The notes below the pieces were generated by a model. The model was not told where the DNA came from. It saw nothing but the letters and a program-made list of their open reading frames with translations, and made no database searches. Positions 1 to 9,129 of a stretch of 64,000 bases of DNA are shown here, piece after piece. The DNA is from Albidovulum sp. (GTDB lineage Bacteria > Pseudomonadota > Alphaproteobacteria > Rhodobacterales > Rhodobacteraceae), in NCBI GenBank assembly GCA_020637635.1, contig JACKKB010000008.1:112021-176020 (forward strand). Reading direction: 5' to 3'. Position 1 is the first letter of the stretch, and each line of letters starts with the position of its first letter. Position numbers and translations under genes: made by a program.

Positions 1-178
1 AGCCCGAGGGTCCGCAGATGACGATCCGCTCGCCCCGGTTCACGGTCATGTTCACATCGCGCAACACGTGGAACTGCCCGTACCACTTGTTCATGTTGCT
101 AATCTGGATCGCAACTTCGTCAGATACCTGCATCTGGCTGCGATTGATCTGGCGGGTTACGGCATGGGGGTCCGACAT
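1..178 (-). CDS. aapP: AapP, amino-acid ABC transporter ATPase (N-terminal part only)
   Basis: This is the last gene of the aapJQMP operon and is cut by the left window edge after about 59 codons. The translation opens MSDPHAVTRQINRSQMQVSD and continues into the A-loop region (NKWYGQFHVL) and the start of the Walker A motif (GPSG). It should energise uptake of L-amino acids through AapQ and AapM. The ATG at 178 follows GGGAG at a normal distance, and the aapM stop lies 10 bases upstream. The identification rests on the N-terminus and operon position because the Walker B and signature motifs lie outside the window. Confidence 0.88.
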   Translation of the reverse strand, partial: MSDPHAVTRQINRSQMQVSDEVAIQISNMNKWYGQFHVLRDVNMTVNRGERIVICGPSG

Positions 179-188
179 CGAAGTCTCC

Positions 189-1661
189 CTATCGGTGTTC
201 GCGCTTCAGCAGCCGCTCGAGATGCATCGAGTAGCGCGACATGCTGAAACAGATGACGAAGAAGATGCAGCCGACGAAGATATAGGGTTCCCAGTAGATC
301 CCCTTCCAGTCGAGCGAGGCGCGGACCGCATCGGTGATGCCCTTCAGCGGGTCGAGCAGCGCCACGAAGACGACGAGCGTGGTGTCCTTGAAGAGCCCGA
401 TGAAGGAGGAGACGATCCCGGGGATCGATATCTTCAGCGCCTGCGGCATGATGATCAGCCGCTGCGCCTTCCAGTAGTCGAGGCCGAGCGCGTCGGCGGC
501 CTCATACTGCCCGCGCGGCAATGCGGCGAGGCCGCCGCGTATCACCTCTGCAATATAGGCGGCCGAGAAGAAGGTCACCATGATGATGACGCGCAGGATG
601 ATGTTGAAGTTGGTGCCCGGCGGCAGGAAGTAGTTCAGAAGCAGCGAGGCGGTGAAAAGGAGCGTGATGAGCGGCACGCCACGGATGAACTCGATGAAGC
701 CGACGCATATCCATTTCACCAGCAGCATGTCGGACTTGCGGCCGAGTGCCAGGATGATGCCGAGCGGAAGCGAGGCGGCGATCCCGCTCACGCCGATGAC
801 GAAGGCAAGGACGAAACCGCCGAAATCGTCCGAGCGCACTTCCCTCAGCCAGAAGGGCTTGCCGTGGCCGGTGATCCGATCGAGCGCGAGGGCGAAGGGC
901 TCCGAGCCGTAGTACCACCAGAGGATCGGAACCAGGACCGCCGCCGTGGCGCCGAAGACGAGCCCTCCGGCCGGCGAGACGAGCCGGAAGGCCAGTCCGC
1001 CGAGGACGAAGCCCAGCAGGATCGCTACCGACATCCAGATCGACCCGCCCCAGAGAAGCCAGAGCGCCAACACCGGGAAGATCAGCGTGAACCAGGAAAG
1101 CGTGGCGGGGTATTTCCGGCCACTCCGCCCCAGAAGGCCCGCGACGACAAGGATGACCACGAGGATGCCGGCCGGGATGGCGTCGCCATAGGCCACGGAA
1201 AGCCAGAGGATCAGCGCGCCGACCACCCCGCCCGCGACCATCAGCCGCGGCGTCCATTCCCGAAAGAGAACCGGCACGATGGCCACGAAGAGAAGCAGGA
1301 AGGTCAGGACCGGGCGCCAATAGAGGTCGTTCGGGTAGAAGCCGAACAGGAACTGGTTCCAGCGTTCGCGGATCATCGCCCAGCAGGCTCCATGCGCGTC
1401 GGGGCCCCAGGTATTGGCGACGATCTCGCGGCATTCGGAAAAGGTCTTGGCGTTCCAGACCGAATGCAGGAACCAGGGCAGCGCGAGGTTCAGCAGATAG
1501 GCGATGGTAGTGAGCCCGGCGAGGGTGAGAAGCGTGTTGAGCGGTCCGGAAAAGAGGTTCTCGCGCAGCCATTTCACCGCCCCGATCTGGGTCGCGGGCG
1601 GACCTTCGGGGGCCAGCATCTCCTTGCGGACGAAGGGCGCGGATGTGGTCTTGTCAGCCAT
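189..1661 (-). CDS. aapM: AapM, general L-amino-acid ABC transporter permease
   Basis: This is an inner-membrane permease of 490 aa. Multiple hydrophobic segments lead to a C-terminal HAAT-type permease domain at about residues 265-480. Its cytoplasmic EAA loop reads EAADALGLDYWKAQ, which contacts the ATPase AapP. The long hydrophobic N-terminal part before that domain is typical of AapM and BztC compared with ordinary permeases of about 220 aa. The aapQ stop is one base upstream, so the two are probably translationally coupled. Confidence 0.92.
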   Translation of the reverse strand: MADKTTSAPFVRKEMLAPEGPPATQIGAVKWLRENLFSGPLNTLLTLAGLTTIAYLLNLALPWFLHSVWNAKTFSECREIVANTWGPDAHGACWAMIRERWNQFLFGFYPNDLYWRPVLTFLLLFVAIVPVLFREWTPRLMVAGGVVGALILWLSVAYGDAIPAGILVVILVVAGLLGRSGRKYPATLSWFTLIFPVLALWLLWGGSIWMSVAILLGFVLGGLAFRLVSPAGGLVFGATAAVLVPILWWYYGSEPFALALDRITGHGKPFWLREVRSDDFGGFVLAFVIGVSGIAASLPLGIILALGRKSDMLLVKWICVGFIEFIRGVPLITLLFTASLLLNYFLPPGTNFNIILRVIIMVTFFSAAYIAEVIRGGLAALPRGQYEAADALGLDYWKAQRLIIMPQALKISIPGIVSSFIGLFKDTTLVVFVALLDPLKGITDAVRASLDWKGIYWEPYIFVGCIFFVICFSMSRYSMHLERLLKREHR

Positions 1662-1662
1662 C

Positions 1663-2940
1663 TCAGCGCTCCTTCAGCTTCACGGAATTGTTGTAGACGT
1701 TCATGCCACCCGAAATCATCAGGCTGATCACGAGGTAGATCAGCATCAGGAGCAGCATGCATTCCAGCTCACGCCCGGTCTGGTTCAGCGTGATGCCGCC
1801 GAGCGTGCCGCGCAGATCCATGTAGCTGACCGCGATGGCGAGCGAGGAGTTCTTGGTGAGGTTCAGGTATTGCGAGATGAGCGGCGGGATGATGACGCGC
1901 AGCGCCTGCGGCAGGATCACGAGGCTCATCGTGCGGCGCGGCCTGAGACCGAGCGCCGCGGCTGCTTCGGACTGGCCCTTGGAGATAGCGGCGATACCGG
2001 CGCGGACGATCTCGCCAATGAAGGCCGCGGTATAGAGCGTGAGCCCCAGCCAGAGCGCCATGAAGGAGTTCAGCACGAGAATGCCGCCGGTGAAGTTGAA
2101 GCCGCCGAGCGTCGGGCGCTCGAGATGGAAGCCGAGTGCGATCAGCAGAGCCAGGAGCGGCACGAAGAGCACCAGAAGCTCCATCCACCAGGTCGAGGGG
2201 CGCAAGCCGGTGCGATCCTGAACGTCGCTTGCATTCTTGCGTATGCGCCGGAAGGCGAAGATGCTGGCAGCGATCACGGCGAGGATCGCGACCGTGTTCA
2301 GGCTGATTGGCAGGAAGCCGATCTTGATCTCGCCCAGCGAGCGTTCGTAGAGCGCCTTCGGAATGAACGTGCCCCGGTTGGTCACGGCGACGCTGTCGAA
2401 GAGGATCATCGAGGCGGCCGGCTCGGTGCCCTCGGCAACCATCTGGTCGGTGACCTTGAAGTCGCGCGGCTGGGGCGTGACCTCGGTAAAGACCGCAAAG
2501 GCCACGAGGATCCAGAGCAGGACCGGCACGTTGCGGAATATCTCGACATAGACCGTCATCAGCCGCGCCACGAGCCAGTTCGAGGAAAGCCGCAGCACGC
2601 CGACGAAAACGCCGATGATGGTGGCGGCGATGCAGCCCAGCACCGAGACGAGAATCGTGTTCACGAGCCCGACGAGAAGGGCGCGGAAATGGGTATCGTC
2701 GTTGCTGTAGGGGATGAGCGTCTGGTTGATGTCGTAGCCGGCGCGATTCCACAGGAAGGAAAAGCTCAGGTCCTTGCCGCGATCCGCGAGATTGCTGAAG
2801 AGGTTGTCGATCAGCCAGGCGGCGGCGGCCATGCAGAGCAGCACGACGACGATCTGAATGGTGATTGACCGATACCGCGTATCGTAGATGAGCATGCCCA
2901 GCCGGAAACCGGACTGCGGCGTCTCTGCCGTAGTTGCCAT
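1663..2940 (-). CDS. aapQ: AapQ, general L-amino-acid ABC transporter permease
   Basis: This 425 aa membrane permease partners AapM to form the transmembrane channel of the AapJQMP importer. It starts MATTAETPQSGFRLGMLIYD, has a long periplasmic region between early membrane segments, and carries the EAA loop EAAAALGLRPRRTMSLVILP in its C-terminal permease domain. The gene sits between aapJ and aapM. A strong hairpin separates it from aapJ, which fits higher expression of the binding protein than of the membrane subunits. Confidence 0.92.
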   Translation of the reverse strand: MATTAETPQSGFRLGMLIYDTRYRSITIQIVVVLLCMAAAAWLIDNLFSNLADRGKDLSFSFLWNRAGYDINQTLIPYSNDDTHFRALLVGLVNTILVSVLGCIAATIIGVFVGVLRLSSNWLVARLMTVYVEIFRNVPVLLWILVAFAVFTEVTPQPRDFKVTDQMVAEGTEPAASMILFDSVAVTNRGTFIPKALYERSLGEIKIGFLPISLNTVAILAVIAASIFAFRRIRKNASDVQDRTGLRPSTWWMELLVLFVPLLALLIALGFHLERPTLGGFNFTGGILVLNSFMALWLGLTLYTAAFIGEIVRAGIAAISKGQSEAAAALGLRPRRTMSLVILPQALRVIIPPLISQYLNLTKNSSLAIAVSYMDLRGTLGGITLNQTGRELECMLLLMLIYLVISLMISGGMNVYNNSVKLKER

Positions 2941-3029
2941 TTGCTATCCCCGTTTCCCGCGCTGTCCCGGCATTCGCCGTGGCGTTGTGACCTGAGGTCC
3001 GTGGCGCGAGGAGCCCTGTTGATTGAGAT

Positions 3030-3056
3030 CCGGGGGGCGTCGGAAACGCCCCCCGG
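3030..3056 (-). terminator. Intercistronic hairpin between aapJ and aapQ
   Basis: An 11-bp perfect inverted repeat (CCGGGGGGCGT / ACGCCCCCCGG, 5-base loop) lies just after the aapJ stop and has no following T-run. Hairpins at this place commonly stabilise the upstream binding-protein message and reduce read-through to the permease genes. I infer that role here. Confidence 0.6.
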
Positions 3057-3067
3057 CCGGTGTGCGA

Positions 3068-4084
3068 TCAGCGGAACGGCGGCGAATACTGCAGGCCGCC
3101 CTGGGTCCAGAGCGCGTTCAGGCCGCGCGCCAGGCCGATCGGGGTGCCTTCGCCGAGCGTGGCCGCGAAGATCTCGCCATAGTTGCCCGAGGCGGCGATC
3201 GCCCGCTTGGCCCACTCCTTGTCGAGCCCGAGCATGGCGCCGAGATCACCCTCTCCGCCGAGCATCCGGTTGATTTCCGGATTGTCGGTCCCCTTCGAGA
3301 GTTCCTCGACATTGGCCGAGGTCACGCCATATTCCTCGGCCGCGACGAGCGCATTGTAGGTCCAGCGGATGATATCGGCCCACTGGTCGTCGCCCTGACG
3401 AACGAGCGGCCCGAGCGGCTCTTTCGAGATGATCTCGGGCAGGATGATGTAGTCGTCCGGGTTCGGGAAGATGGCGCGCGTCGAGGCGAGGCCCGAGGCG
3501 TCCGTCGTATAGGCGTCGCAGGCGCCGGCGAGGAACTGCTGCTCGCCTTCCGCGTTGGTCTGGATGGCCACCGGCTGGTAGCTCATGTTGTTGACCTTGA
3601 AGAAGTCGGCGAGGTTCAGTTCGGTCGTCGTGCCGGTCTGGATGCAGACGGTGGCGCCGTCGAGTTCCTTGGCCGAGGTCACGCCCAGATCCTTGCGGAC
3701 CATGAAGCCCTGGCCGTCGTAGTAGTTGACGCCCACGAAGGTGAACTTCAGGTCGGCATCGCGCGAGAACGTCCAGGTCGTGTTGCGCGACAGGACGTCG
3801 ATCTCGCCCGAGGCGAGCGCGGTGAAGCGCGTCTCGCTGGTGGTCGGGACATACTTGACCTTGGAGGAGTCGCCAAGGACGGCGGCGGCGACGGCCTTGC
3901 AGATCGCGACGTCGAACCCTTGCCAGTTGCCGTTCGCGTCCGGAGCCGCGAAACCGGCCAGACCGGTGTTGACGCCGCAGTTCAGTTCGCCACGCGCCTT
4001 GACGTCGTCAAGGGTCGCGGACGAGGCGAACCCGGCCGCGAGCGCGGCGACTGACAGCGTGCCGAGAAATACGGATGTCTTCAT
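3068..4084 (-). CDS. aapJ: AapJ, periplasmic general L-amino-acid binding protein
   Basis: This 338 aa precursor has a Sec signal peptide (MKTSVFLGTLSVAALAAGFA) with cleavage expected near residue 20-22. The mature part is a type II solute-binding fold. Typical early sequence is visible: LNCGVNTGLAGFAAPDANG and WQGFDVAICKAVAAAVLGD. It delivers amino acids to AapQMP. I place the start at the ATG at 4084, after AGGAAGAGGT, rather than at an upstream in-frame codon at 4144 that would put untypical residues before the signal peptide. First gene of its operon. Confidence 0.94.
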   Translation of the reverse strand: MKTSVFLGTLSVAALAAGFASSATLDDVKARGELNCGVNTGLAGFAAPDANGNWQGFDVAICKAVAAAVLGDSSKVKYVPTTSETRFTALASGEIDVLSRNTTWTFSRDADLKFTFVGVNYYDGQGFMVRKDLGVTSAKELDGATVCIQTGTTTELNLADFFKVNNMSYQPVAIQTNAEGEQQFLAGACDAYTTDASGLASTRAIFPNPDDYIILPEIISKEPLGPLVRQGDDQWADIIRWTYNALVAAEEYGVTSANVEELSKGTDNPEINRMLGGEGDLGAMLGLDKEWAKRAIAASGNYGEIFAATLGEGTPIGLARGLNALWTQGGLQYSPPFR

Positions 4085-4102
4085 ACTTACCTCTTCCTGA
4101 GT

Positions 4103-4120
4103 TTCCGCACTGAGGCGGAA
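4103..4120 (-). promoter_or_regulatory. Small hairpin in the aapJ 5' leader
   Basis: TTCCGC and GCGGAA are separated by six bases and lie about 20 bases before the aapJ start codon. A regulatory role is possible but not shown. Confidence 0.3.
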
Positions 4121-4175
4121 GTGAGGGCCAGCTGAACCTGGCACCGTTTATCGGGGCTCATCCCCAGTGCGCGCC

Positions 4176-4204
4176 AGTGTTTACAGTTGGTCGCAGCGCG
4201 TCAA
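4176..4204 (-). promoter_or_regulatory. Candidate sigma-70 promoter of aapJQMP
   Basis: A -35-like TTGACG (4204-4199) is followed after 17 bases by AACACT (4181-4176). The -10 box is weak, but the position about 90 bases before aapJ suits an operon promoter. Confidence 0.4.
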
Positions 4205-4281
4205 GAACCCAATTGCCCATTGGCCCCTGCGGAATGCCGCAGCCTCAGATTATATCGCGCCGCGTGCGGGCACGCGCAACT

Positions 4282-5001
4282 TCATGGCGAAACCGGGTGC
4301 AGAAGTTTCCAGAAATTGTGCGCCGCCAGAAAGTCGCGGCGCTTGTTCGCGGCGGCGATGGCTGCCTCGCTGTCCTCGCCCCAGAGCTCTGCCTGCCAGT
4401 TCTCGTCGATCCGCGAGAGCTGCCAGAGCGCATCGGGGGAAAAATGCTGATCCGTCGCCGCCAGACCGAGAATCAACGACCCCGAAAGAGCGACGAGATC
4501 GTGAAGCGCGGCAAGTTCGAACGGGCCGACCGCGTCGACCTTCGCGCGCAGCCGCTCGAGGCTGTCGCGGGGCTGCTGAACGGGGGCAATGCCGCGCGTC
4601 ACGCGCAGCACGACCCCATGGGTCTCGGCGGCCCAGCGCAGCATCGGGTCCCAGCCCGCGGCCTGTCGCGCCACGAGTTCCGCGGGCGCCTCGGCGCGGT
4701 AGCACAGCAGGTCCGTCCCGCCATACTCGGCAATGAGCGCGGCCACCTCGGCGCGCTGCGGCACCACCTTGTCGATGGCGGCATTGACGCCACGGGTCAC
4801 CGGCATCAGCCGCGGATCGACAGTGCCCTCGACGGCGCGCCATTCCGCGGCCAGCGCCTCGGCCAGCGCCGGCGTCGGGACCACGAGCGGCGCCTTTGCC
4901 GGCGTGCGCAGCAGGCGCGCGTCAAGCCGGACCGACCAGCCGCCCTCGACCGGTTCCACAGTTACCTCCTGCCAGAAGCGTCGCGCCGCCCAGCCGCTCA
5001 T
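4282..5001 (-). CDS. ATP12-family F1-ATPase assembly chaperone
   Basis: This 239 aa protein matches the ATP12 family, which binds free F1 alpha subunit before alpha3beta3 assembly. The N-terminus MSGWAARRFWQEVTVEPVEG and the stretch LRTPAKAPLVVPTPALAEAL, followed by EWRAVEG, are typical. The alphaproteobacterial proteins are homologues of the mitochondrial chaperone. The ATG overlaps the stop of the preceding HAD gene by four bases, and the whole run from crcB downward is overlapped in the same way, so it is probably one operon. No ATP synthase genes are nearby. Confidence 0.87.
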   Translation of the reverse strand: MSGWAARRFWQEVTVEPVEGGWSVRLDARLLRTPAKAPLVVPTPALAEALAAEWRAVEGTVDPRLMPVTRGVNAAIDKVVPQRAEVAALIAEYGGTDLLCYRAEAPAELVARQAAGWDPMLRWAAETHGVVLRVTRGIAPVQQPRDSLERLRAKVDAVGPFELAALHDLVALSGSLILGLAATDQHFSPDALWQLSRIDENWQAELWGEDSEAAIAAANKRRDFLAAHNFWKLLHPVSP

Positions 5002-5672
5002 GCCGGTTGCCAGAGCGAATCGAGTGCCGGAGCGATCTGCGCGGGTGCGGCGACGAACCTGTCGGGCCCCGCGGCGCGAAGTTCGTCGGCAGGGTGATAG
5101 CCCCAGCCCACCGCCACCGTCGCAGTGCCGGCGGCGCGCCCCATGGTGATGTCGTAGCTGGTATCGCCGATCATCACCGTCTGCGCGGGTCCGACCCCCG
5201 CATCTGCCATCGCCGCGTGCAGCATCGCCGGATGCGGTTTCGACGGGTGATCATCGGCGACCTGGCGGGTGTTGAACCGCCCCTGGAGCCCGTGAGCGGC
5301 CAGCAGGTGGTCGAGCCCGCGGCGCGACTTTCCCGTCGCAATCCCGAGAACCACGTCGTTGCGCGCCGCCAGCAGATCGAGGAGCGCCCAGATCCCGTCG
5401 TAGAGCGGCGCGAGGGCGCCGGCGGCGCGGGCATCGAAATAGGCCGCCTTGTAGGCGGCGACGAGACGCGCCCGGACCGTCGCGGGCGCCTCGGGCACGA
5501 GCCGGGCGAAGGCCTCGGGCAGCGACAGGCCGACGATGCCGAGGACCGCATCGCGCGGCGGGCAGGGCCACCCTTCGGCGGCGAAGGCCCGCGCCATGGC
5601 GTCCACGATCTGGTGCTGGCTGTCGCAGAGCGTGCCGTCGACGTCGAAGACCACGAGCCGCGTCGCGTTCAT
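4998..5672 (-). CDS. HAD-superfamily hydrolase (phosphoglycolate-phosphatase-like)
   Basis: The 224 aa protein carries the four HAD motifs: DVDGTLCDS near residue 9 (nucleophile Asp), GIATGKSRRG (Thr motif II), Lys in the cap-core junction, and MIGDTSYDITMG (acidic motif IV). A helical cap of C1 type lies between motifs I and II. Substrates are not predictable; Gph-like phosphoglycolate phosphatase and pyrophosphatase PpaX-like enzymes look similar. The start at 5672 overlaps the rluC stop by ATGA, and I rejected a longer start because it would run through rluC. Confidence 0.85.
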   Translation of the reverse strand: MNATRLVVFDVDGTLCDSQHQIVDAMARAFAAEGWPCPPRDAVLGIVGLSLPEAFARLVPEAPATVRARLVAAYKAAYFDARAAGALAPLYDGIWALLDLLAARNDVVLGIATGKSRRGLDHLLAAHGLQGRFNTRQVADDHPSKPHPAMLHAAMADAGVGPAQTVMIGDTSYDITMGRAAGTATVAVGWGYHPADELRAAGPDRFVAAPAQIAPALDSLWQPA

Positions 5673-6721
5673 GCTTCGGGCCCGTCGAACGGATCGGCCG
5701 GGGCATCGCGTTCGTCCCAGCCCACGGTGCGCCAGGTCCGCGCCATATGTTCGGGCAGAGGTGCGGTCAGGGTGATCCGCTGGCCGGTGATCGGGTGATC
5801 GAAGGCAATCGAGCGGGCATGGAGGTGAAGCTTGCGGCTGATCTCGCCACCAAGCTGCGCGCCCCACCCGTCGCCGAGGTTCTCCTGACCGGAGCCGCCA
5901 TACTTGCCGTCACCGGCGATCGGGTGGCCGATCTCGGCCATGTGGGCGCGCAGCTGATGCGTGCGCCCGGTGATCGGCACGAGCGCCACCCAGGCGGCGC
6001 GGGTGCCGAGCCGGTCGATCACCGCATAATCGGTCGTGGCGCGCTTGGCGCCGTCGGTCTCGGCGATCCTCGCGGGGTGGATGGCCACCATCTTCTCGCC
6101 CTCGCCGCCGCGCCCGTGTCCGGGCGCCTTCACGAGACCGAAGCGGATCGTGCCCTTCTCGGGCGAAGGCACGCCTGCGACGGCGGCCCAGTAGATCTTG
6201 CGCGTGGTGCGGGCGCGGAATGCCTCGGACAGCGCCCGCGCTATGCGGTCGGTGCGGGCCAGCAGGAGCACGCCCGAGGTATCCTTGTCGAGCCGGTGGA
6301 CAAGCTTGGGCCGATCCTTGTAGCCGAAGGTCAGTGCGCCCGAGAGCCCGTCGACATGGCGCAGGCCCTGCCCCGAACCGCCCTGGCTCGGCAGGCCCGG
6401 CGGCTTGTTCAGCGCGATGATGTGGTCATCTTTCCACAGCACCGCGGCACGGATCATCGCGGCATCGGACTCCGGCACCTCGGTCGTGGCGCGGCGCGGC
6501 GCCGCCGCTGCCGAGGCGGGCATCGGCGGCACGCGCACCTTCGCGCCCGGTCCGACGCGGGTCGACGCCTTGGCGCGGGCGCCGTCTACGCGGATCTGGC
6601 CGGTGCGGCAGGCCTTCTCGATCGCGCCCTGGGTCAGTTCCGGCAGACGCTTCTTCAGCCAGCGGTCGAGCCGGCTTTCGCCCTCGGCTGCGGCCACGGT
6701 GAGCAGGCGGACGCCGCTCAT
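5669..6721 (-). CDS. RluC/RluD-family 23S rRNA pseudouridine synthase
   Basis: A 350 aa protein with an N-terminal S4 RNA-binding domain (RLDRWLKKRLPELTQGAIEK) and an RluA-type catalytic domain. The catalytic Asp lies in HRLDKDTSGVLLLAR, at about residue 140-155. ITGRTHQLRAHMA is the second family motif. It isomerises uridines in 23S rRNA. RluC (positions 955/2504/2580) is the likeliest subtype, but RluD-like activity cannot be excluded. Overlaps with crcB upstream and the HAD gene downstream suggest coupled translation. Confidence 0.87.
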   Translation of the reverse strand: MSGVRLLTVAAAEGESRLDRWLKKRLPELTQGAIEKACRTGQIRVDGARAKASTRVGPGAKVRVPPMPASAAAAPRRATTEVPESDAAMIRAAVLWKDDHIIALNKPPGLPSQGGSGQGLRHVDGLSGALTFGYKDRPKLVHRLDKDTSGVLLLARTDRIARALSEAFRARTTRKIYWAAVAGVPSPEKGTIRFGLVKAPGHGRGGEGEKMVAIHPARIAETDGAKRATTDYAVIDRLGTRAAWVALVPITGRTHQLRAHMAEIGHPIAGDGKYGGSGQENLGDGWGAQLGGEISRKLHLHARSIAFDHPITGQRITLTAPLPEHMARTWRTVGWDERDAPADPFDGPEA

Positions 6722-7101
6722 GGCACGAGCACTGCGCGCATCACCTGGACCCCCGCGACGAGCGCGAGGATCGAGACCGCGACCGACAGCCCGATATAGA
6801 GAACGGCCAGATCGTAGCGTCCGGTCGACATGAGCCGCCAGGTTTCGAGCGAGAACGAGGAAAAGGTCGTGAAGCCGCCCAGCACGCCGGTCGCCAGAAG
6901 CGCGTTCCAGTGCGTGAGCCCCTTCTGGCCGAGGAAAACGACAAGAGCGCCCATCAGGAACGAGCCGAGGATGTTCACCGCGATGACGCCGAGCGGGAAC
7001 TCGTGCGGGCCGGCGGCGCGCAGGATGGCCACACCCGCGAGATAGCGGGCCGCGGCGCCGAGCGCGCCGCCGAGGGCGACCTGAAAGAGGGTCTGGATCA
7101 T
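6718..7101 (-). CDS. crcB: Fluoride channel Fluc (CrcB)
   Basis: This 127 aa four-helix membrane protein shows the family signatures GGALGAAARYL near the N-terminus, VNILGSFLMGAL in helix 2, and LGGFTTFSSFSLE in helix 3, which holds the pore phenylalanines and the TM3 break with the Na+ site. It exports F- as a dual-topology dimer. Only 31 bases separate it from rarA, too little for a fluoride riboswitch, so it is probably co-transcribed with rarA. Its stop overlaps the rluC start. Confidence 0.93.
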   Translation of the reverse strand: MIQTLFQVALGGALGAAARYLAGVAILRAAGPHEFPLGVIAVNILGSFLMGALVVFLGQKGLTHWNALLATGVLGGFTTFSSFSLETWRLMSTGRYDLAVLYIGLSVAVSILALVAGVQVMRAVLVP

Positions 7102-7132
7102 GGCGCCTTCCTCGGACCAGCCGCCGAAATTG

Positions 7133-8455
7133 TCAACCGCCGCGCTTCTCGCGCTGCTTGGCGAACCAATCGAGCCGCTTCTTCAGCTCGCGCTCATAGC
7201 CGCGCTCGACCGGCTGATAGAGCACCGGCCGCCGCACCCCCTCGGGGAAGTAGTTCTGCCCCGAGAACCCGTCCTGGGCATCGTGGTCGTAGGCATAGCC
7301 CGCGCCATAGCCCTGCTCCTTCATCAACCGCGTGGGCGCGTTCAGGATATGCTTCGGCGGCGGCTCGGAGCCGGTCTTGCGGGCAAGCTCGCGGGCGGCC
7401 TTGTAGGCCACGTAGCCTGCGTTCGACTTCGGCGCCAGCGCGAGATAGGTCACCGCCTGCGCGAGAGCCAGTTCGCCTTCCGGGCTGCCGAGGCGTTCGT
7501 AAGTTTCCCAGCCCTGCAGGCAGAGGGCCTGCGCCTGCGGATCGGCAAGGCCGATATCCTCGACCGCCATGCGGGTCAGGCGCCGGGCGAGAAAGCGCGG
7601 ATCCTCGCCCCCCTCGAGCATGCGCGCGAACCAGTATAGCGCGGCGTCCGGATCGGAGCCGCGCACCGACTTGTGCAGTGCGGAGATGAGGTTGAAATGC
7701 GCATCGCCGCTCTTGTCATATGTCGCGGCGCGGCGCATCAGGCGCTGGCCAAGCGCCACGGGGTCGAGAGGGGCCGCGAGCTTCCACGCCGCGATCTGTT
7801 CCACGAGGTTCAAGAGCGCGCGACCGTCGCCATCGGCCATTTCGATGAGCGCCTCGCGCGCTTCGGGGGTGATCGGCAGACTGCGGCCGAGCTCTTTCTC
7901 GGCACGCTGCGCGAGCCGTTCGAGATCGGCCAGCGAGAGGCGCTCGAGCACGATCACCTGAGCGCGGCTGAGGAGGGCGGCGTTCAGTTCGAACGAGGGA
8001 TTTTCGGTCGTGGCGCCGACGAGGAGGATCGTGCCGTCCTCCATGTGCGGCAGGAAGCCGTCCTGCTGGGCCTTGTTGAAGCGGTGGATCTCGTCGACGA
8101 AGAGAAGCGTGCCCCTGCCCTGCCGGCGCCGGAGCTTTGCGGCCTCGAAGACCTTGCGCAGTTCCGGGACGCCGGTGAAGATCGCGCTGATCTGGACGAA
8201 GGCGAGGTCTGTCGCCTCGGCCAGGAGGCGCGCGATGGTGGTCTTGCCGACACCGGGCGGCCCCCAGAGTATGAGCGAGGAGAGGCTGCCCGCGGCCAAC
8301 ATGGCGCCGAGCGGCCCCTCGGGCAGGAGGACGCGCGACTGACCGATAACATCCTCCAGCCGCGCCGGTCGCAGCCGGTCGGCCAGCGGCCTTGGCGCGG
8401 AGCTGGGCGCGGAATCGGGCGCGGCGGCGTCCTGGAGATCGAAGAGGTCCGACAT
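7133..8455 (-). CDS. rarA: RarA/MgsA replication-associated AAA+ ATPase
   Basis: A 440 aa clamp-loader-like AAA+ ATPase that acts at stalled replication forks. Visible motifs are the N-terminal PLADRLRPARLEDVIGQ, Walker A GPPGVGKTTIARLL near residue 66, Walker B LLFVDEIHRFNKAQQDGFL, and sensor 1 GATTENPSFELNAALLSR. The C-terminal MgsA tetramerisation region follows, containing SVRGSDPDAALYWFARMLE. Length is normal. It follows luxI by 59 bases on the same strand and leads into crcB. A regulatory link to quorum sensing is unproven. Confidence 0.94.
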   Translation of the reverse strand: MSDLFDLQDAAAPDSAPSSAPRPLADRLRPARLEDVIGQSRVLLPEGPLGAMLAAGSLSSLILWGPPGVGKTTIARLLAEATDLAFVQISAIFTGVPELRKVFEAAKLRRRQGRGTLLFVDEIHRFNKAQQDGFLPHMEDGTILLVGATTENPSFELNAALLSRAQVIVLERLSLADLERLAQRAEKELGRSLPITPEAREALIEMADGDGRALLNLVEQIAAWKLAAPLDPVALGQRLMRRAATYDKSGDAHFNLISALHKSVRGSDPDAALYWFARMLEGGEDPRFLARRLTRMAVEDIGLADPQAQALCLQGWETYERLGSPEGELALAQAVTYLALAPKSNAGYVAYKAARELARKTGSEPPPKHILNAPTRLMKEQGYGAGYAYDHDAQDGFSGQNYFPEGVRRPVLYQPVERGYERELKKRLDWFAKQREKRGG

Positions 8456-8514
8456 GGTCCGAGCTTAGCCGCGCCGGGGGCCGCGCGACAGAGCGATTTC
8501 AGGCGCCCTGCGGG

Positions 8515-9105
8515 TCAGTGCATCTTGGCGGCGAGGTCGATTAGGACACATTGAAAATCGCCATCGTCGATGAACATCACCGGACCGATGGCCTTGGCCG
8601 TCAGACCGCAGCGCCCGTACCAGCGCGGCCAATTGGCCGGAGTGATGGCAATGAGCTGCGAGGCGCCCAGTTCGCGCGCGGAGCGGACCATGGCACCGAC
8701 CATGTAGCCGTGCACGCGGCGGCGCAGGTTCTGGGGGGTCGAATGCAGCACGAAGACCCGGGTGCATTCCCAAATGAACGGGTCTATCGGCGCCTCGTCA
8801 TGAAGAAGATCGGTCGGCAACGAATTCAGGAGACCCCGCTGGGCGTCGCGGATCATGTAGCTGTAGATGCCGCAGCGCGCCGTCGTCGGCGTGAGCCGGA
8901 TGCCGGCATAGACCTGGCCGACCTCGTCATGAATAGCGATCCAGCGGCTCGCCGGCGTGTCGTACTGATCGTACTCCATGTCGAGCGCTTCAGGCAGGTT
9001 CCACTGCTTCTCGACGATGAATGACTGCTTGCGCGCCCGGAACAGGTTGGCAAACAGCTCTCCGTGGTTATGGAGATTCTCGAACGAAAGAACGGTAGTC
9101 TGCAT
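8515..9105 (-). CDS. LuxI-family acyl-homoserine-lactone synthase
   Basis: At 196 aa it has the usual LuxI length. It makes N-acyl-homoserine lactones from S-adenosylmethionine and acyl-ACP. Conserved residues are in place: Arg, Phe and Trp in FRARKQSFIVEKQW (equivalents of R24, F28, W34), the acidic group in DMEYDQYDTP (D45/D48), and Arg in the GIRLTPT strand (R69). It lies 62 bases downstream of luxR and has a candidate promoter of its own with a dyad over the -35 box. The acyl chain cannot be predicted. Confidence 0.93.
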   Translation of the reverse strand: MQTTVLSFENLHNHGELFANLFRARKQSFIVEKQWNLPEALDMEYDQYDTPASRWIAIHDEVGQVYAGIRLTPTTARCGIYSYMIRDAQRGLLNSLPTDLLHDEAPIDPFIWECTRVFVLHSTPQNLRRRVHGYMVGAMVRSARELGASQLIAITPANWPRWYGRCGLTAKAIGPVMFIDDGDFQCVLIDLAAKMH

Positions 9106-9129
9106 GCTTGCGCCCCCAGATTGCAGAAC

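Noticed and set aside
4240..4281. Terminator after the ATP12-type gene
   Set aside because: The CGCGTG-CGGG-CACGCG hairpin at 4261-4276 is short and no T-run follows on the minus strand.
7102..7132. Fluoride riboswitch before crcB
   Set aside because: Only 31 bases separate crcB from rarA, too short for the aptamer.
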